The notes below the pieces were generated by a model. The model worked only from the letters and a program-made list of their open reading frames with translations, was not told the DNA's origin and did no database searches. A stretch of DNA of 64,000 nucleotides from Winogradskyella sp. (GTDB lineage: Bacteria > Bacteroidota > Bacteroidia > Flavobacteriales > Flavobacteriaceae): NCBI RefSeq assembly GCF_028282165.1, contig NZ_JANQIM010000003.1, positions 124,001 to 188,000 of the forward strand. Direction: 5' to 3'. The translations under genes were made by a program, and so were the position numbers. Shown here piece by piece: positions 48,709 to 58,131 of this stretch; the stretch's first letter is position 1; each line of letters starts with the position of its first letter.

Positions 48709-49818
48709 TTATATCCGTTTTCTATAGCTCCAAATAGCAAGTGTGTTAAAAACTACTGCGAGAATAATGGTATAGATAAACTCCCATCGGATGTCCCAAA
48801 AGCCGCTACCTTTCATTAAAACTTTTCTAGATACTGAAATGAAGTGTGCCAACGGATTGGGAATCGTTAACTTCTGGGCCCATTTGGGCATACTATCTAT
48901 TGGTGTAAACAATCCACACATTAAAACAAAAATGATAACGAAAAAGAACGCTACAAAAATGGCTTGCTGTTGCGTATCGGCAAAGTTTGAAATAAGCAAT
49001 CCCAACCCCAAAACTGCTATAAGATTGAAAATGGCATAGAAAAAAATCAACCCAATATTACCACGAATGGGAATATCAAAAATCAATTTACTGGCAATTA
49101 AACCAACGGTAAGTAAAACCATACCAATGCACAAAAAGGGTACCAGCTTACCTACAATAAATTGCCATTTCTTTATGGGTGTTACATTAATCTGCTCAAT
49201 AGTGCCTATTTCACGTTCACGTACAACATTCATTGCCGAAAGCACTATGGTTAAAAGAGCGGTTAACTCGGCCAAGATTCCTGGTGCCATAAAATGAGGA
49301 TAATTGATCTCGGGATTATACCAATTACGAGATGATATAGTAAGCTGACTTCCGCTTGTAAGTGGCGCCACTTCTTCAATTAGCTCCAAATTAAATGAGC
49401 TAATAATGTTTTTTAAATAACCAGAGCCAACAGTAGATTGCTGTCCATTGATAGCATTGACCAACATTTGTAACTTAGGTTGCTCGCCACGTCTATAGTC
49501 CTTTTCAAAATCGCTAGGAATCTCAAGAACAATATCGGCTTTATTGGCTTGTAAATGATCAAAGGCATCCTTAGAATTAAAGGTAGTTTTTACAATGCTG
49601 ATGCGATCGTTGGCATTAATTTTTCTAATGAGCAGTCGCGAACTTTCACTATAGTCTTTTTCAACAATAACCAAATTAACATTCTTTACTTCGTTTGATG
49701 CTGCATTCGATAAGATAATAAGTTGAATAATGGGCAACAAGGTCATCATTGGCAACAAAGCCCTGTTTCTAATTATCTGAATGAATTCCTTTTGAATAAT
49801 AAAGCCTAAGATTTTCAT
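48709..49818 (-). CDS. ABC-2 type transporter permease
   Basis: 369 residues. A hydrophobic segment near residue 25, then a periplasmic domain, is followed by about five membrane segments from ~170 (for example ILAELTALLTIVLSAMNVVREREIGTIEQINVTP). This is the ABC-2/YhhJ-YbhR layout. It pairs with the other permease, whose stop it overlaps by 4 bp. Together with the two ATPases it would form the inner-membrane pump of a tripartite exporter. Confidence 0.9.
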   Translation of the reverse strand: MKILGFIIQKEFIQIIRNRALLPMMTLLPIIQLIILSNAASNEVKNVNLVIVEKDYSESSRLLIRKINANDRISIVKTTFNSKDAFDHLQANKADIVLEIPSDFEKDYRRGEQPKLQMLVNAINGQQSTVGSGYLKNIISSFNLELIEEVAPLTSGSQLTISSRNWYNPEINYPHFMAPGILAELTALLTIVLSAMNVVREREIGTIEQINVTPIKKWQFIVGKLVPFLCIGMVLLTVGLIASKLIFDIPIRGNIGLIFFYAIFNLIAVLGLGLLISNFADTQQQAIFVAFFFVIIFVLMCGLFTPIDSMPKWAQKLTIPNPLAHFISVSRKVLMKGSGFWDIRWEFIYTIILAVVFNTLAIWSYRKRI

Positions 49819-50924
49819 TCTAATCGGATTTTAAAGTTCTTCCAGGTAAAAAACAACAACAGAAAAGTTGTTAATGTGAGAATACCAATTTCATAAATTA
49901 CAAACTTGAGTCCTACACCACGTAGCATAACCCCTTTTAAAATTTCGATAAAATAAGTAGCAGGAATAATCTGACCTATGACTTGTAAAACTTTAGGCAT
50001 ACTGGCTAATGGAAATATAAAACCAGACAATATCATTGAAGGCATCATTAACCCCATCAAAGAACGCATCATGGCATCTTGTTGGGTTTTTGAAACCGTT
50101 GAAATCAGCGTCCCCAAGGCCAAGGCAGTAATAACGTATAATAAGCAGGCAAACAATAGTAAAATAGTACTTCCGAGAATCGGAACTTTAAAAACAAAAT
50201 AGCCGAGAACAAGCACCAATACAGCATCGATAAATGATAACAAGGCGTATGGCGTTACTTTACCTAATATAATCAGTAAAGGCGGTAATGGTGACACCAA
50301 CAAGATTTCCATAGTGCCCAATTCCTTTTCTCGTGCAATAGTAAGTGACGTGAGCATAGCTGAAATAATTAATAAAATCAACGCAATAGTACCAGGAATA
50401 AAATTGTACGCACTTACCAATTGAGGGTTGTAAAGCATGCGGTCTTCAACATTAATGATGAATGGATTCTCTGGTTGCTGTAATTTATTCCGTTGAAACG
50501 TCGTAATCATATTAGTGGCATACTGCACTAAGGTATTCGCATTATTTGGGTCCGAACCATCTGTAATTAGCTGGATGGTTATTGGATTATTGTCGTAAAA
50601 ATCGGAAGTAAAATTATTGGGAATAACAACTACTAATTTTGAAGTCCCTTCTTTAAAGCCTGCATCCATTTCAGCTTCTGAAGAAATAAACTTATTTACT
50701 GTAAAATGTCCTGAGCTCTGCAAATGATTAATGAGTTCTGTACTGGCATCATCTTTTGCATAATCTAGAATGTCAATGGAAGCATCCTTAAATTCTGTGG
50801 TAACTGTATATCCAAATAAAAGCACAAGGGCTACTGGAATTCCAAAAAGAATTAAAAGGGTACGTTTATCGCGTAAAATGTGATAAAATTCTTTTTTAAC
50901 AAATGCCCAGAATATCTTTATCAT
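49815..50924 (-). CDS. ABC-2 type transporter permease
   Basis: 369 residues with the same plan as its neighbour: N-terminal segment, periplasmic domain, then several membrane segments (SAMLTSLTIAREKELGTMEI is the conserved cytoplasmic loop). It is homologous to YbhS/YbhR-type permeases. Start shares one base with the DUF2141 stop; end overlaps the next permease by 4 bp. Confidence 0.9.
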   Translation of the reverse strand: MIKIFWAFVKKEFYHILRDKRTLLILFGIPVALVLLFGYTVTTEFKDASIDILDYAKDDASTELINHLQSSGHFTVNKFISSEAEMDAGFKEGTSKLVVVIPNNFTSDFYDNNPITIQLITDGSDPNNANTLVQYATNMITTFQRNKLQQPENPFIINVEDRMLYNPQLVSAYNFIPGTIALILLIISAMLTSLTIAREKELGTMEILLVSPLPPLLIILGKVTPYALLSFIDAVLVLVLGYFVFKVPILGSTILLLFACLLYVITALALGTLISTVSKTQQDAMMRSLMGLMMPSMILSGFIFPLASMPKVLQVIGQIIPATYFIEILKGVMLRGVGLKFVIYEIGILTLTTFLLLFFTWKNFKIRLE

Positions 50925-51367
50925 TACTTATTACCAATAATGAATTTAATGTCTAATTCTTCTTCAGGACTATCCACCTCAAAACTGCATTTCTTAAAAT
51001 TTGGTTTCCCCATTTTAGTCATGTTACTAGCACCTACAGGTTCTTTAGGCATACCGATAAAATTGCTTTTCATCTCACCATCAGCGTCTTTATCTTGATG
51101 TACCGAAACCGCGTAATTACCATATGGCACATCCTTAAACGTATAACTGGCTGAATTTCCAAATTCCTCAACAATACCTAGTTTAAAAGCTTTTTGGCGT
51201 TCCTTTGGAAAACCATCGTCTTTATTGAAAAGCATAAAAACCATATGACCTTCTCCAGAATTTTTAATGTCGTTTACCTGAACCGTAATGCTTGCGGTCT
51301 CTTGTGCAAATGCTATGGCTGCAATGAAGCATAGCGAGGTTGTTAATACAAAATTTCGTGTTTTCAT
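50924..51367 (-). CDS. DUF2141 protein, secreted
   Basis: 147 residues with a signal peptide (MKTRNFVLTTSLCFIAAIAFA). The body (ITVQVNDIKNSGEGHMVFML and YAVSVHQDKDADGEMKSNF) matches the DUF2141 family, a small beta-sandwich, probably periplasmic. Its place inside a drug-efflux-like operon, with a 4-bp overlap to the ATPase upstream and a 1-bp overlap to the permease downstream, makes co-translation almost certain and suggests it is an accessory of the pump. No function is established for the family that I know of. Confidence 0.85.
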   Translation of the reverse strand: MKTRNFVLTTSLCFIAAIAFAQETASITVQVNDIKNSGEGHMVFMLFNKDDGFPKERQKAFKLGIVEEFGNSASYTFKDVPYGNYAVSVHQDKDADGEMKSNFIGMPKEPVGASNMTKMGKPNFKKCSFEVDSPEEELDIKFIIGNK

Positions 51368-52089
51368 CTTGCGAGTTTTAAAAATACCTCATCCATTGAG
51401 GTGGCGTTAAACTGTTGTTTTAAATTATTTGGTGTATCTAAAGCTTCTATTTTACCAGCAACCATAATTGAGACACGGTCGCAGTATTCTGCTTCGTCCA
51501 TGTAGTGGGTTGTAACAAAAACAGTGCGCCCTTTTTCGGAAGCCTGATAGATAGTTTCCCAAAATTCGCGTCTTACCTTAGGATCTACACCACCAGTAGG
51601 TTCATCAAGAAAAACAATGTCTGGATCGTGAACCATAGAAATGGCAAAGGCCAAACGTTGCTTCCAACCAAGCGGTAGAGACACTACTGTTTTATTAGCT
51701 ACAGATTTAAGGTCTAGTTCTTCGAGTATTTCTTTAGTTTTGGTTTTTATTTCATTTCTTGAAAGTCCATAAATACCACCATAAAATCGAATGTTTTCTT
51801 TAGGTGTTAAATCATCATAAAGACTGAATTTTTGCGACATGTAACCAATGTTCTTTTTGACGTGTTCTGCTTGTTTTTCAATATCAAAACCAGCCACCTT
51901 ACCCGAACCTTTTGTCGGTTTACTTAAACCTATCAACATCTTTATTGCTGTTGTTTTGCCAGCACCATTAGCACCTAAAAAGCCAAAGATTTCGCCTTTA
52001 TCTACCTTAAATGTAATTTCATTTACTGCCGTAAAATCACCAAAACGTTTGGTGAGGCCATTAACTTGTATAATAGTTTCAGAATGCAT
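51364..52089 (-). CDS. ABC transporter ATP-binding protein, degenerate signature motif
   Basis: 241 residues. Walker A GANGAGKTT and Walker B IVFLDEPTGGVDP are intact. The LSGGQ signature is replaced by LPLGWKQ, as I recall in the second half of the fused ATPase YbhF. It is therefore probably the partner of the other ATPase, acting as a heterodimer. It follows that gene by 3 bp. Confidence 0.9.
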   Translation of the reverse strand: MHSETIIQVNGLTKRFGDFTAVNEITFKVDKGEIFGFLGANGAGKTTAIKMLIGLSKPTKGSGKVAGFDIEKQAEHVKKNIGYMSQKFSLYDDLTPKENIRFYGGIYGLSRNEIKTKTKEILEELDLKSVANKTVVSLPLGWKQRLAFAISMVHDPDIVFLDEPTGGVDPKVRREFWETIYQASEKGRTVFVTTHYMDEAEYCDRVSIMVAGKIEALDTPNNLKQQFNATSMDEVFLKLAR

Positions 52090-52092
52090 TTG

Positions 52093-53007
52093 TTAGATTG
52101 TTTTTTTATTTGAAAGTTCTAAAAACACATCTTCAATGGTTGCCTCTACAGGCGACACATCATCTACAGGAATACCTGTTCGCTCTACATAATGCTTTAT
52201 TTCTGAGGGCTTAACAGGAAAGCTAGTTGTTAGATGGATACTAGAACCGAAAGGAAGCGCACTTGCTGTGAATTGCGCATTTCTCAAAAACTTAAGAACC
52301 TTGTAAGTCTCTGAAGTGGTGACTGCAAATAAAGGCTTATCAAAGTCCCTTATCATATGCTGAGGTTTATCTATCTTAAGGATATTTCCATCCTGAATCA
52401 AAGCGATACGATCACATAGGCTGGCTTCGTCCATATAAGGTGTACTCACCAAAATGGCAATCCCTTTTTCCTTCAGGCTTTTGAGCATATCCCAAAATTC
52501 TACCCGACTCACAGCATCCACACCTGTTGTGGGTTCGTCTAAAAACAATACTTCTGGTTTATGAATAAGCGCGCAACAAAGGGCTAGTTTTTGTTTCATC
52601 CCACCGGAAAGTTTTCCTGCTGGGCGTGTTTTAAATGGCTCAAGCTGTACATAGATATCTTTAACCAAATGATAATTCTCTTCTATAGTAGTTCTGAAAA
52701 TAGTAGCAAAAAAAGATAGATTTTCTTCAACACTCAGGTCTTGATACAATGAAAAACGTCCTGGCATATACCCAACTTTTTGGCGAATGGATTTATAGTC
52801 GTCAACCACATGATGACCTGCAACGTAAGCTTCCCCCTTGTCGGCAATAAGTAAGGTGGTCAATATTCTGAATAGGGTTGATTTTCCTGCACCATCAGGG
52901 CCAATCAATCCAAACAATTCGCCGTCTTCAATACTAAAAGACAGATTGTTAAGGGCAAGAATTTCACCATAGCTTTTAGAAACATTATGTACACTTATCG
53001 CAGACAT
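52093..53007 (-). CDS. ABC transporter ATP-binding protein
   Basis: 304 residues. Walker A GPDGAGKST, signature LSGGMKQ and Walker B VLFLDEPTTGVD are canonical. The ~75-residue tail (KPLFAVTTSETYKVLKFLRN onward) is an extension of the type found in YbhF. It corresponds to the N-terminal half of YbhF; here the two halves are separate genes. The start shares one base with the HlyD stop. Confidence 0.92.
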   Translation of the reverse strand: MSAISVHNVSKSYGEILALNNLSFSIEDGELFGLIGPDGAGKSTLFRILTTLLIADKGEAYVAGHHVVDDYKSIRQKVGYMPGRFSLYQDLSVEENLSFFATIFRTTIEENYHLVKDIYVQLEPFKTRPAGKLSGGMKQKLALCCALIHKPEVLFLDEPTTGVDAVSRVEFWDMLKSLKEKGIAILVSTPYMDEASLCDRIALIQDGNILKIDKPQHMIRDFDKPLFAVTTSETYKVLKFLRNAQFTASALPFGSSIHLTTSFPVKPSEIKHYVERTGIPVDDVSPVEATIEDVFLELSNKKTI

Positions 53008-53915
53008 TAATTGGTATTTGAACTAAATTTAACTTCACCAGGCATTCCTATTTTTAAAGCACCATCGTTCTTCACTTCCACATCAATAGCATAAACCAGA
53101 TTGACACGTTCTTCTTTGGTCTGAATGGTTTTTGGAGTAAACTCAGACTCACTAGCAATCCACGAAATCTTTCCGTCCAATTCTTTGTAATTGTCTTCGC
53201 CTTCATCGATTAGCACGGTAACTGTATCATTGAGTTTTACATCCTGAAGCAATAATGCACTTGTGTAAGCTCGAAGTGTAAGTGTATCGAGATTGGCAAC
53301 CTTATATAATGGTGTACCCTGTGACACTAATTCTGATGGTTCAACAAAAGTGGTGATAACAGTACCATTAATAGGATTTGAAACGGTATGGTCTGCAATG
53401 ATATTTTCAATAGCAGCAATTTGAGCTTCCAAGGGTTTGCGTTCCGAAAGGATACTACGGTTGGAGATATTTATAGAACGTTGGGTAGAGGCAATCTGTT
53501 GATTGACCACATCGATTTCGCCATTAAAATCATCCAACTGTTTTTGAGTCGCTGCTTTTTTATCGAGTAGGTTTTTGGTTCTATTGCGTTCTCTGGTAAG
53601 ATTGGATTTTCGTTTTAAGAGTATAGCAATTTCGGGTGCTGCTTCCTGAAGTTTTAAGTCCAGTGCTTCCAAACGCGCAATAAGCTGAAGCTTTTCCAAG
53701 TGCATTTGTGTTGTGTCAATAATTCCGACGATTTTTCCTTTTTTAAGAATATCACCTTCAGATACATTAAATTGTTCAAGCTCGCCACTACCTTTTGCGC
53801 TCACTGTTATAGTTGTGGCTTCAAAATTCCCGTAAGCATCGGAACCATTTCCATTACCACAAGAAGAAACCGTTATACTTATTATTATGATTGAGAAGAT
53901 AAAACGTGGGTTCAT
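53007..53915 (-). CDS. HlyD/YbhG-type efflux adaptor lipoprotein
   Basis: I start it at the ATG at 53915, 4 bp after the TolC stop (302 residues). The frame extends six codons further. MNPRFIFSIIIISITVSSCGN contains a lipobox-like end with cysteine. A long coiled-coil region (~75-150, rich in Glu/Lys/Leu) is flanked by lipoyl/barrel-sandwich halves (GSGELEQFNVSEGDILKKG; VSNPINGTVITTFVEPSELV). It bridges the inner-membrane pump to TolC. Confidence 0.9.
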   Translation of the reverse strand: MNPRFIFSIIIISITVSSCGNGNGSDAYGNFEATTITVSAKGSGELEQFNVSEGDILKKGKIVGIIDTTQMHLEKLQLIARLEALDLKLQEAAPEIAILLKRKSNLTRERNRTKNLLDKKAATQKQLDDFNGEIDVVNQQIASTQRSINISNRSILSERKPLEAQIAAIENIIADHTVSNPINGTVITTFVEPSELVSQGTPLYKVANLDTLTLRAYTSALLLQDVKLNDTVTVLIDEGEDNYKELDGKISWIASESEFTPKTIQTKEERVNLVYAIDVEVKNDGALKIGMPGEVKFSSNTN

Positions 53916-53919
53916 TTTA

Positions 53920-55197
53920 TTATAGTTTACCATATAGGGTTAGATATTCAATTTGTAATTGCTGTAATTGTACGCGATGTAATTCTTGTTGCTGTCTTGC
54001 GGAAAGCTCTGCATTTACTTGGATGAGGTAATCGTTAGAATTGATGATACCTTCTTGTAATTGTACTTCGGTTTGGTTTAAAATATCTTTCTGAAGTGCT
54101 ACAATTTTTTCATCGTTAAAAAGTTGTCCTTGCAAAGCCTCGATTTTTTCCAGGTATTCTTTTTTTCTTGAAGTAATGTCAAACTCAAAGGTTTCCTTGT
54201 CAACTTCAGTTTGAGCTATCTCAATCTTTAGTTTTTCGCGTTCTTGCTTTGCCTTTCCCCAATCGAGAATATCCCAGTTCAATCGAATACCTCCAAGTGC
54301 ATATGTAGCATTGGAAATATCCGAAAAATTAAGTGGATTTGGATAACCAACACCGCCCTGAGCAAACAAGGACACTTTTGGTTTGCGCGATGCTTCAATT
54401 GTGCTCTCCTGTGCTTGTAATAATTCCTTTTGAAAATCGTAAAACTGCTGTTCTGGGCGTGTTATTTGTTGAGTCTCCTCTACCAGTATTTCCTGTGGCA
54501 AAGTCAGCGTTGTGGTATGCGCATACCGTGTACCTAAAAGCATATTAATAACACCGAAATAAGCTTTTATATCACCTTGTAGTCGTACATCTTCAGATTG
54601 TAATTCTAATTTCCGCACCTTTAATTTGGACAGCTCACTTTCCAAAACGGTTCCGTTATCGAAACCAGCTTGCAAGCTTTCGATATTGGTATCGATATCA
54701 TTTATGGATGTTTCGAGTAAAACTTGCTGCTGTCGCGACAATTTTATTATAAAAAAGAGGTTATTGATGCGATCCTTTAAGTTGCGTAGTGTTACTTTCA
54801 AACCTTGTTGATTCACTTTTAACACTGCTTCTTCAATTTGCTTTTTAGCTTTGGTAAAACCGCCATCGTAAAGATTATAATTAGCATCGATGTAAGCGCG
54901 ATAACTTTCTAAAGGTGCATCCACGCTCACTGGACTTCCGGGCTCTCCGATCTGCACATTTTCGGTTTGCAATTGTCCAAAACCATTTAGAGTAAGTGTA
55001 GGCAACCTATCTTTATTTATGAGTTCTATGTTGTATTCTGAAAGCGCATTGAGCAGCGCTTCGTCTTTAATTAAGGGATAGTTTTTTTCAACTAAATTAT
55101 AAGCTTCTTGCAAAGAAAGGCTCGCAGTATTCTGTGATTCTGAATACCACAAGCCAATCATAGTTATAGCTACTAACCAATTCTTTCGCATAATCAA
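53920..55197 (-). CDS. TolC-family outer-membrane efflux protein
   Basis: 425 residues with a signal peptide. It has two repeated OEP domains of long helices (YEL/SKLKVRKLELQSEDVRLQG; then KKEYLEKIEALQGQLFNDEK) and small beta elements. It is the outer channel of the exporter and starts 42 bp after TetR. The divergence from canonical TolC (~470) is ordinary for this phylum. Confidence 0.9.
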   Translation of the reverse strand: MIMRKNWLVAITMIGLWYSESQNTASLSLQEAYNLVEKNYPLIKDEALLNALSEYNIELINKDRLPTLTLNGFGQLQTENVQIGEPGSPVSVDAPLESYRAYIDANYNLYDGGFTKAKKQIEEAVLKVNQQGLKVTLRNLKDRINNLFFIIKLSRQQQVLLETSINDIDTNIESLQAGFDNGTVLESELSKLKVRKLELQSEDVRLQGDIKAYFGVINMLLGTRYAHTTTLTLPQEILVEETQQITRPEQQFYDFQKELLQAQESTIEASRKPKVSLFAQGGVGYPNPLNFSDISNATYALGGIRLNWDILDWGKAKQEREKLKIEIAQTEVDKETFEFDITSRKKEYLEKIEALQGQLFNDEKIVALQKDILNQTEVQLQEGIINSNDYLIQVNAELSARQQQELHRVQLQQLQIEYLTLYGKL

Positions 55198-55239
55198 CTT
55201 TTTGGTTTAACCAAACGGTTGATACAAATGTAAAAATTT

Positions 55240-55863
55240 TTATTTCACTAAAATGTCTTTCAACATTTTTTTAACAATAGGCTTGCGCTCCAACATCATT
55301 TGGGTGTAAATCGTCTCAGGGATCTCGAGCATATTCTTAAAAATTGGCTTCGCCATGAATGGAAAAACAATCAACGACATCACGGTGAGCATAACGTGCT
55401 GGGGCGGTAACGGGTTTAAAACACCTTGTTGTTGTTCTTGTACAATCTGCATCATAAAACTTTGAAACGTTCCGTGTTCCATCATTTTTTCTTTGGCTTC
55501 ATTCATGTATTGTACTCGATTTTGCGATATTTCGTTGAGCAAAAACATTGGAATATGAGGGTTTGCAATAATGGTATCTATATACCCATCTACAAGTCTT
55601 TCAAACTTGTGTATTACTGAATCTTCAGAGTCTAGAATGGCCACAAACTTTGGTATTATTATGGAAACCGAGTCTTTCATGATTCTTCCAAAAAGCTGCT
55701 CTTTATTTCTAAAATAGTAATGCAGCATAGATTTATTGATCTTAGCTTCATCTGCAATTTCCTGCATGCGTGCACCTGCAAAGCCTTTTTGCAAAAAAAT
55801 AGTTTTGGCCGCTTCAAGTATGGTGTTTTCTGTTGAAATTGTTTTCACGATAGATAAAAACAC
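55240..55863 (-). CDS. TetR/AcrR-family regulator of the efflux operon
   Basis: 207 residues. A TetR N-terminal HTH is clear: ILEAAKTIFLQKGFAGARM and INKSMLHYYFRNKEQLFGRI. The true start may be the GTG at 55848 (MKTISTENTILEAA), since the five residues before it fit poorly. The C-terminal ~140 residues are the variable ligand-binding part. It heads the operon with tolC and so probably controls it, as CecR does for ybhGFSR in E. coli. Confidence 0.92.
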   Translation of the reverse strand: MFLSIVKTISTENTILEAAKTIFLQKGFAGARMQEIADEAKINKSMLHYYFRNKEQLFGRIMKDSVSIIIPKFVAILDSEDSVIHKFERLVDGYIDTIIANPHIPMFLLNEISQNRVQYMNEAKEKMMEHGTFQSFMMQIVQEQQQGVLNPLPPQHVMLTVMSLIVFPFMAKPIFKNMLEIPETIYTQMMLERKPIVKKMLKDILVK

Positions 55864-56046
55864 AAAGTTAATGAATCTAAAAAAACTGTTCTTTACACTA
55901 GTTTTAGAAGCAAAATAAATAATACTTTTTTATTCATAAAAATCAATTGAGACAACTTGGGTTTTTATAATACATTTTAATACAGCAGTACTTTTCTTTT
56001 CAAACTTTTACAAAATCAACTATCTTTCATAATAACAATTTTAAAT

Positions 56047-56520
56047 ATGAACAAAAAAGAAAACTTCATGCAAGAAGCCGTAAATACTGCTTTAAAAGGT
56101 CTTCGAAGTAATAAAGGTGGCCCTTTTGGATGCGTCATTGTTAAAGACGGAAAAATTGTAGGAAGAGGACATAATAGTGTAACGTCGACCAATGACCCAA
56201 CTGCCCACGCTGAGATCGTGGCGATTAGAGATGCCTGTAAGAATTTAGGATCATTTCAGCTGGAAGGTTGTGAAGTTTACACCTCATGCGAGCCTTGCCC
56301 TATGTGCCTTGGTGCTATTTATTGGGCAAGACCAGATAAAGTGTATTATGGTTGCAGCCAAATAGATGCCGCTAATGCTGGATTTGATGATGCTTTCATC
56401 TACAAAGAAATTCCATTACCGTATGATCAAAGAAGTATTCCTTTTGAGCAATTCTCTAGAGAAATTGCTTTAGAGCCTTTTGAAGAATGGACAAAAAAAG
56501 AAGACAAAACGGAATACTAA
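56047..56520 (+). CDS. guaD: Guanine deaminase (cytidine-deaminase fold)
   Basis: 157 residues, very similar as I recall to the ~156-residue B. subtilis guanine deaminase. The zinc ligands are His54 in TAHAEIVAI, with the catalytic Glu56, and Cys84 and Cys87 in CEPCPMCLGAIYWARP. It converts guanine to xanthine in purine salvage. It is 152 bp upstream of the arsenosugar genes, so it is probably its own unit. Confidence 0.88.
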   Translation: MNKKENFMQEAVNTALKGLRSNKGGPFGCVIVKDGKIVGRGHNSVTSTNDPTAHAEIVAIRDACKNLGSFQLEGCEVYTSCEPCPMCLGAIYWARPDKVYYGCSQIDAANAGFDDAFIYKEIPLPYDQRSIPFEQFSREIALEPFEEWTKKEDKTEY

Positions 56521-56672
56521 AATTAGTTTTGCATAAAAAAATCACGTTTAAAATTCATTATCAGCGAGATAAAATCCTACAGAATAAAAAAAACATTTTT
56601 CTGTAATCTTTAAGAATTAACTTCGACAAAAAGCAGTATATTGATATTTCATATTACATTATTATTACATAT

Positions 56673-57008
56673 ATGTCTAAAACCTATTACGACCCGGCCG
56701 ATTTAAGAAAATTTGGTAATATAACAGAATGGAGCGAAGAACTTGGTAACAAGTTCTTTGATTATTATGGAAAAGTATTTGAAGAAGGCGCTTTAACAGC
56801 TCGCGAAAAATCGTTGATTGCCTTAGCAGTTGCTCATACAGAACAGTGTCCATATTGTATAGATGCCTATACCAAAGATGGTTTACAACGTGGTGTTACC
56901 AAAGAAGAAATGATGGAAGCTATTCATGTCGGAGCCGCTATAAAAAGTGGTGCTACGTTAGTACATGGTGTTCAAATGATGAATAAGGTCAATAAACTTG
57001 ACGGTTAA
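56673..57008 (+). CDS. AhpD-like protein associated with arsenosugar clusters
   Basis: 111 residues, carboxymuconolactone decarboxylase/AhpD fold, with the redox pair in HTEQCPYCIDAYT (Cys59, Cys62). This type accompanies arsS and arsM and is annotated as an arsenosugar biosynthesis-associated peroxidase-like protein. The exact reaction is unproven. It is the first gene of the cluster; arsS starts 20 bp later. Confidence 0.85.
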   Translation: MSKTYYDPADLRKFGNITEWSEELGNKFFDYYGKVFEEGALTAREKSLIALAVAHTEQCPYCIDAYTKDGLQRGVTKEEMMEAIHVGAAIKSGATLVHGVQMMNKVNKLDG

Positions 57009-57028
57009 ATCCCCTAAAAATCAATTTA

Positions 57029-58084
57029 ATGGCGACGAAGTCCTTAAAGAAACGCGAGAGCGAATTAGCAAGTAGCAATAGACAACTCGAAATTCTTTCA
57101 AACGGTATTTTTCAAAATGGTGACCTTCCTACTTTTGCTACTAAAATTGCAGAGACCAATCAGTTTCCGCTTAAGGCCAAAAAACTGGAAATACTACAAA
57201 TCAATGTAGGCTACATGTGCAATCAGGTCTGTGAGCACTGCCACGTTGATGCTGGTCCGGACCGTAAAGAAATAATGACCAAAGAAACCATGCAACAATG
57301 TTTAGAGGTCATTAAAAACACTGGTGCCCATACACTCGATTTAACAGGTGGTGCGCCAGAAATGAATCCAAATTTTAAGTGGTTTGTTGAAGAAGCTGCC
57401 AAAGTTGGTATCAAGGATTTTATAGTAAGATCTAATCTCACTATAATTCGCGCCAATAAAAAATATTACGATTTACCAGAGTTCTTTAAAAAACACAACA
57501 TACATGTCGTAAGTTCAATGCCACATTGGACGAGAGGAAAAACGGACAAACAACGAGGTAATGGGGTTTTTGACAAGTCAATTAAAGCGCTACAAGATTT
57601 GAATGCTGTTGGTTACGGTATACCAGATAGTGATTTGAGATTAGATTTGGTTTACAATCCATCTGGTGCATTTTTGCCAGGAGACCAAGCTTCAATGGAA
57701 AAGGATTTTAAAAAAGCATTAATGGAAGATTTTGGTATTCATTTCCATAATCTATTCGCCATTACCAATTTACCGATAAGTCGATTTCTAGATTATTTAA
57801 TTGCTTCGGAAAACTATGAAGATTATATGTATCAACTGGTAGAAGCTTACAATCCAGCAGCAGTTGCCAACGTTATGTGTACCAACACACTCTCTGTAAG
57901 TTGGGATGGTTATTTATATGATTGTGACTTTAATCAAATGTTAGAACTGCCTGTAAACAGTAAGGTAAAACACATTTCAGAATACAATGAAGCGTTTTTA
58001 GAAGGCAGAAATATCGTTATTTCGCAACATTGTTACGGTTGTACTGCTGGAGCTGGTAGCAGTTGTCAAGGAACAGTCACATAA
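57029..58084 (+). CDS. arsS: Arsenosugar biosynthesis radical SAM protein ArsS
   Basis: 351 residues. The radical SAM cluster motif lies in NVGYMCNQVCEHCHVDAG (Cys64, Cys68, Cys71). The Cys-rich C-terminus HCYGCTAGAGSSCQG (Cys335, Cys338, Cys346) is the hallmark of ArsS; some relatives carry selenocysteine in this region, but this one shows cysteines only. ArsS is required, with ArsM, for arsenosugar formation. The next start lies 17-47 bp downstream. Confidence 0.92.
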   Translation: MATKSLKKRESELASSNRQLEILSNGIFQNGDLPTFATKIAETNQFPLKAKKLEILQINVGYMCNQVCEHCHVDAGPDRKEIMTKETMQQCLEVIKNTGAHTLDLTGGAPEMNPNFKWFVEEAAKVGIKDFIVRSNLTIIRANKKYYDLPEFFKKHNIHVVSSMPHWTRGKTDKQRGNGVFDKSIKALQDLNAVGYGIPDSDLRLDLVYNPSGAFLPGDQASMEKDFKKALMEDFGIHFHNLFAITNLPISRFLDYLIASENYEDYMYQLVEAYNPAAVANVMCTNTLSVSWDGYLYDCDFNQMLELPVNSKVKHISEYNEAFLEGRNIVISQHCYGCTAGAGSSCQGTVT

Positions 58085-58131
58085 AAGCAAACAGTTACAG
58101 TATGCGGTTAGTATTCAAAAATAGAATTAAT

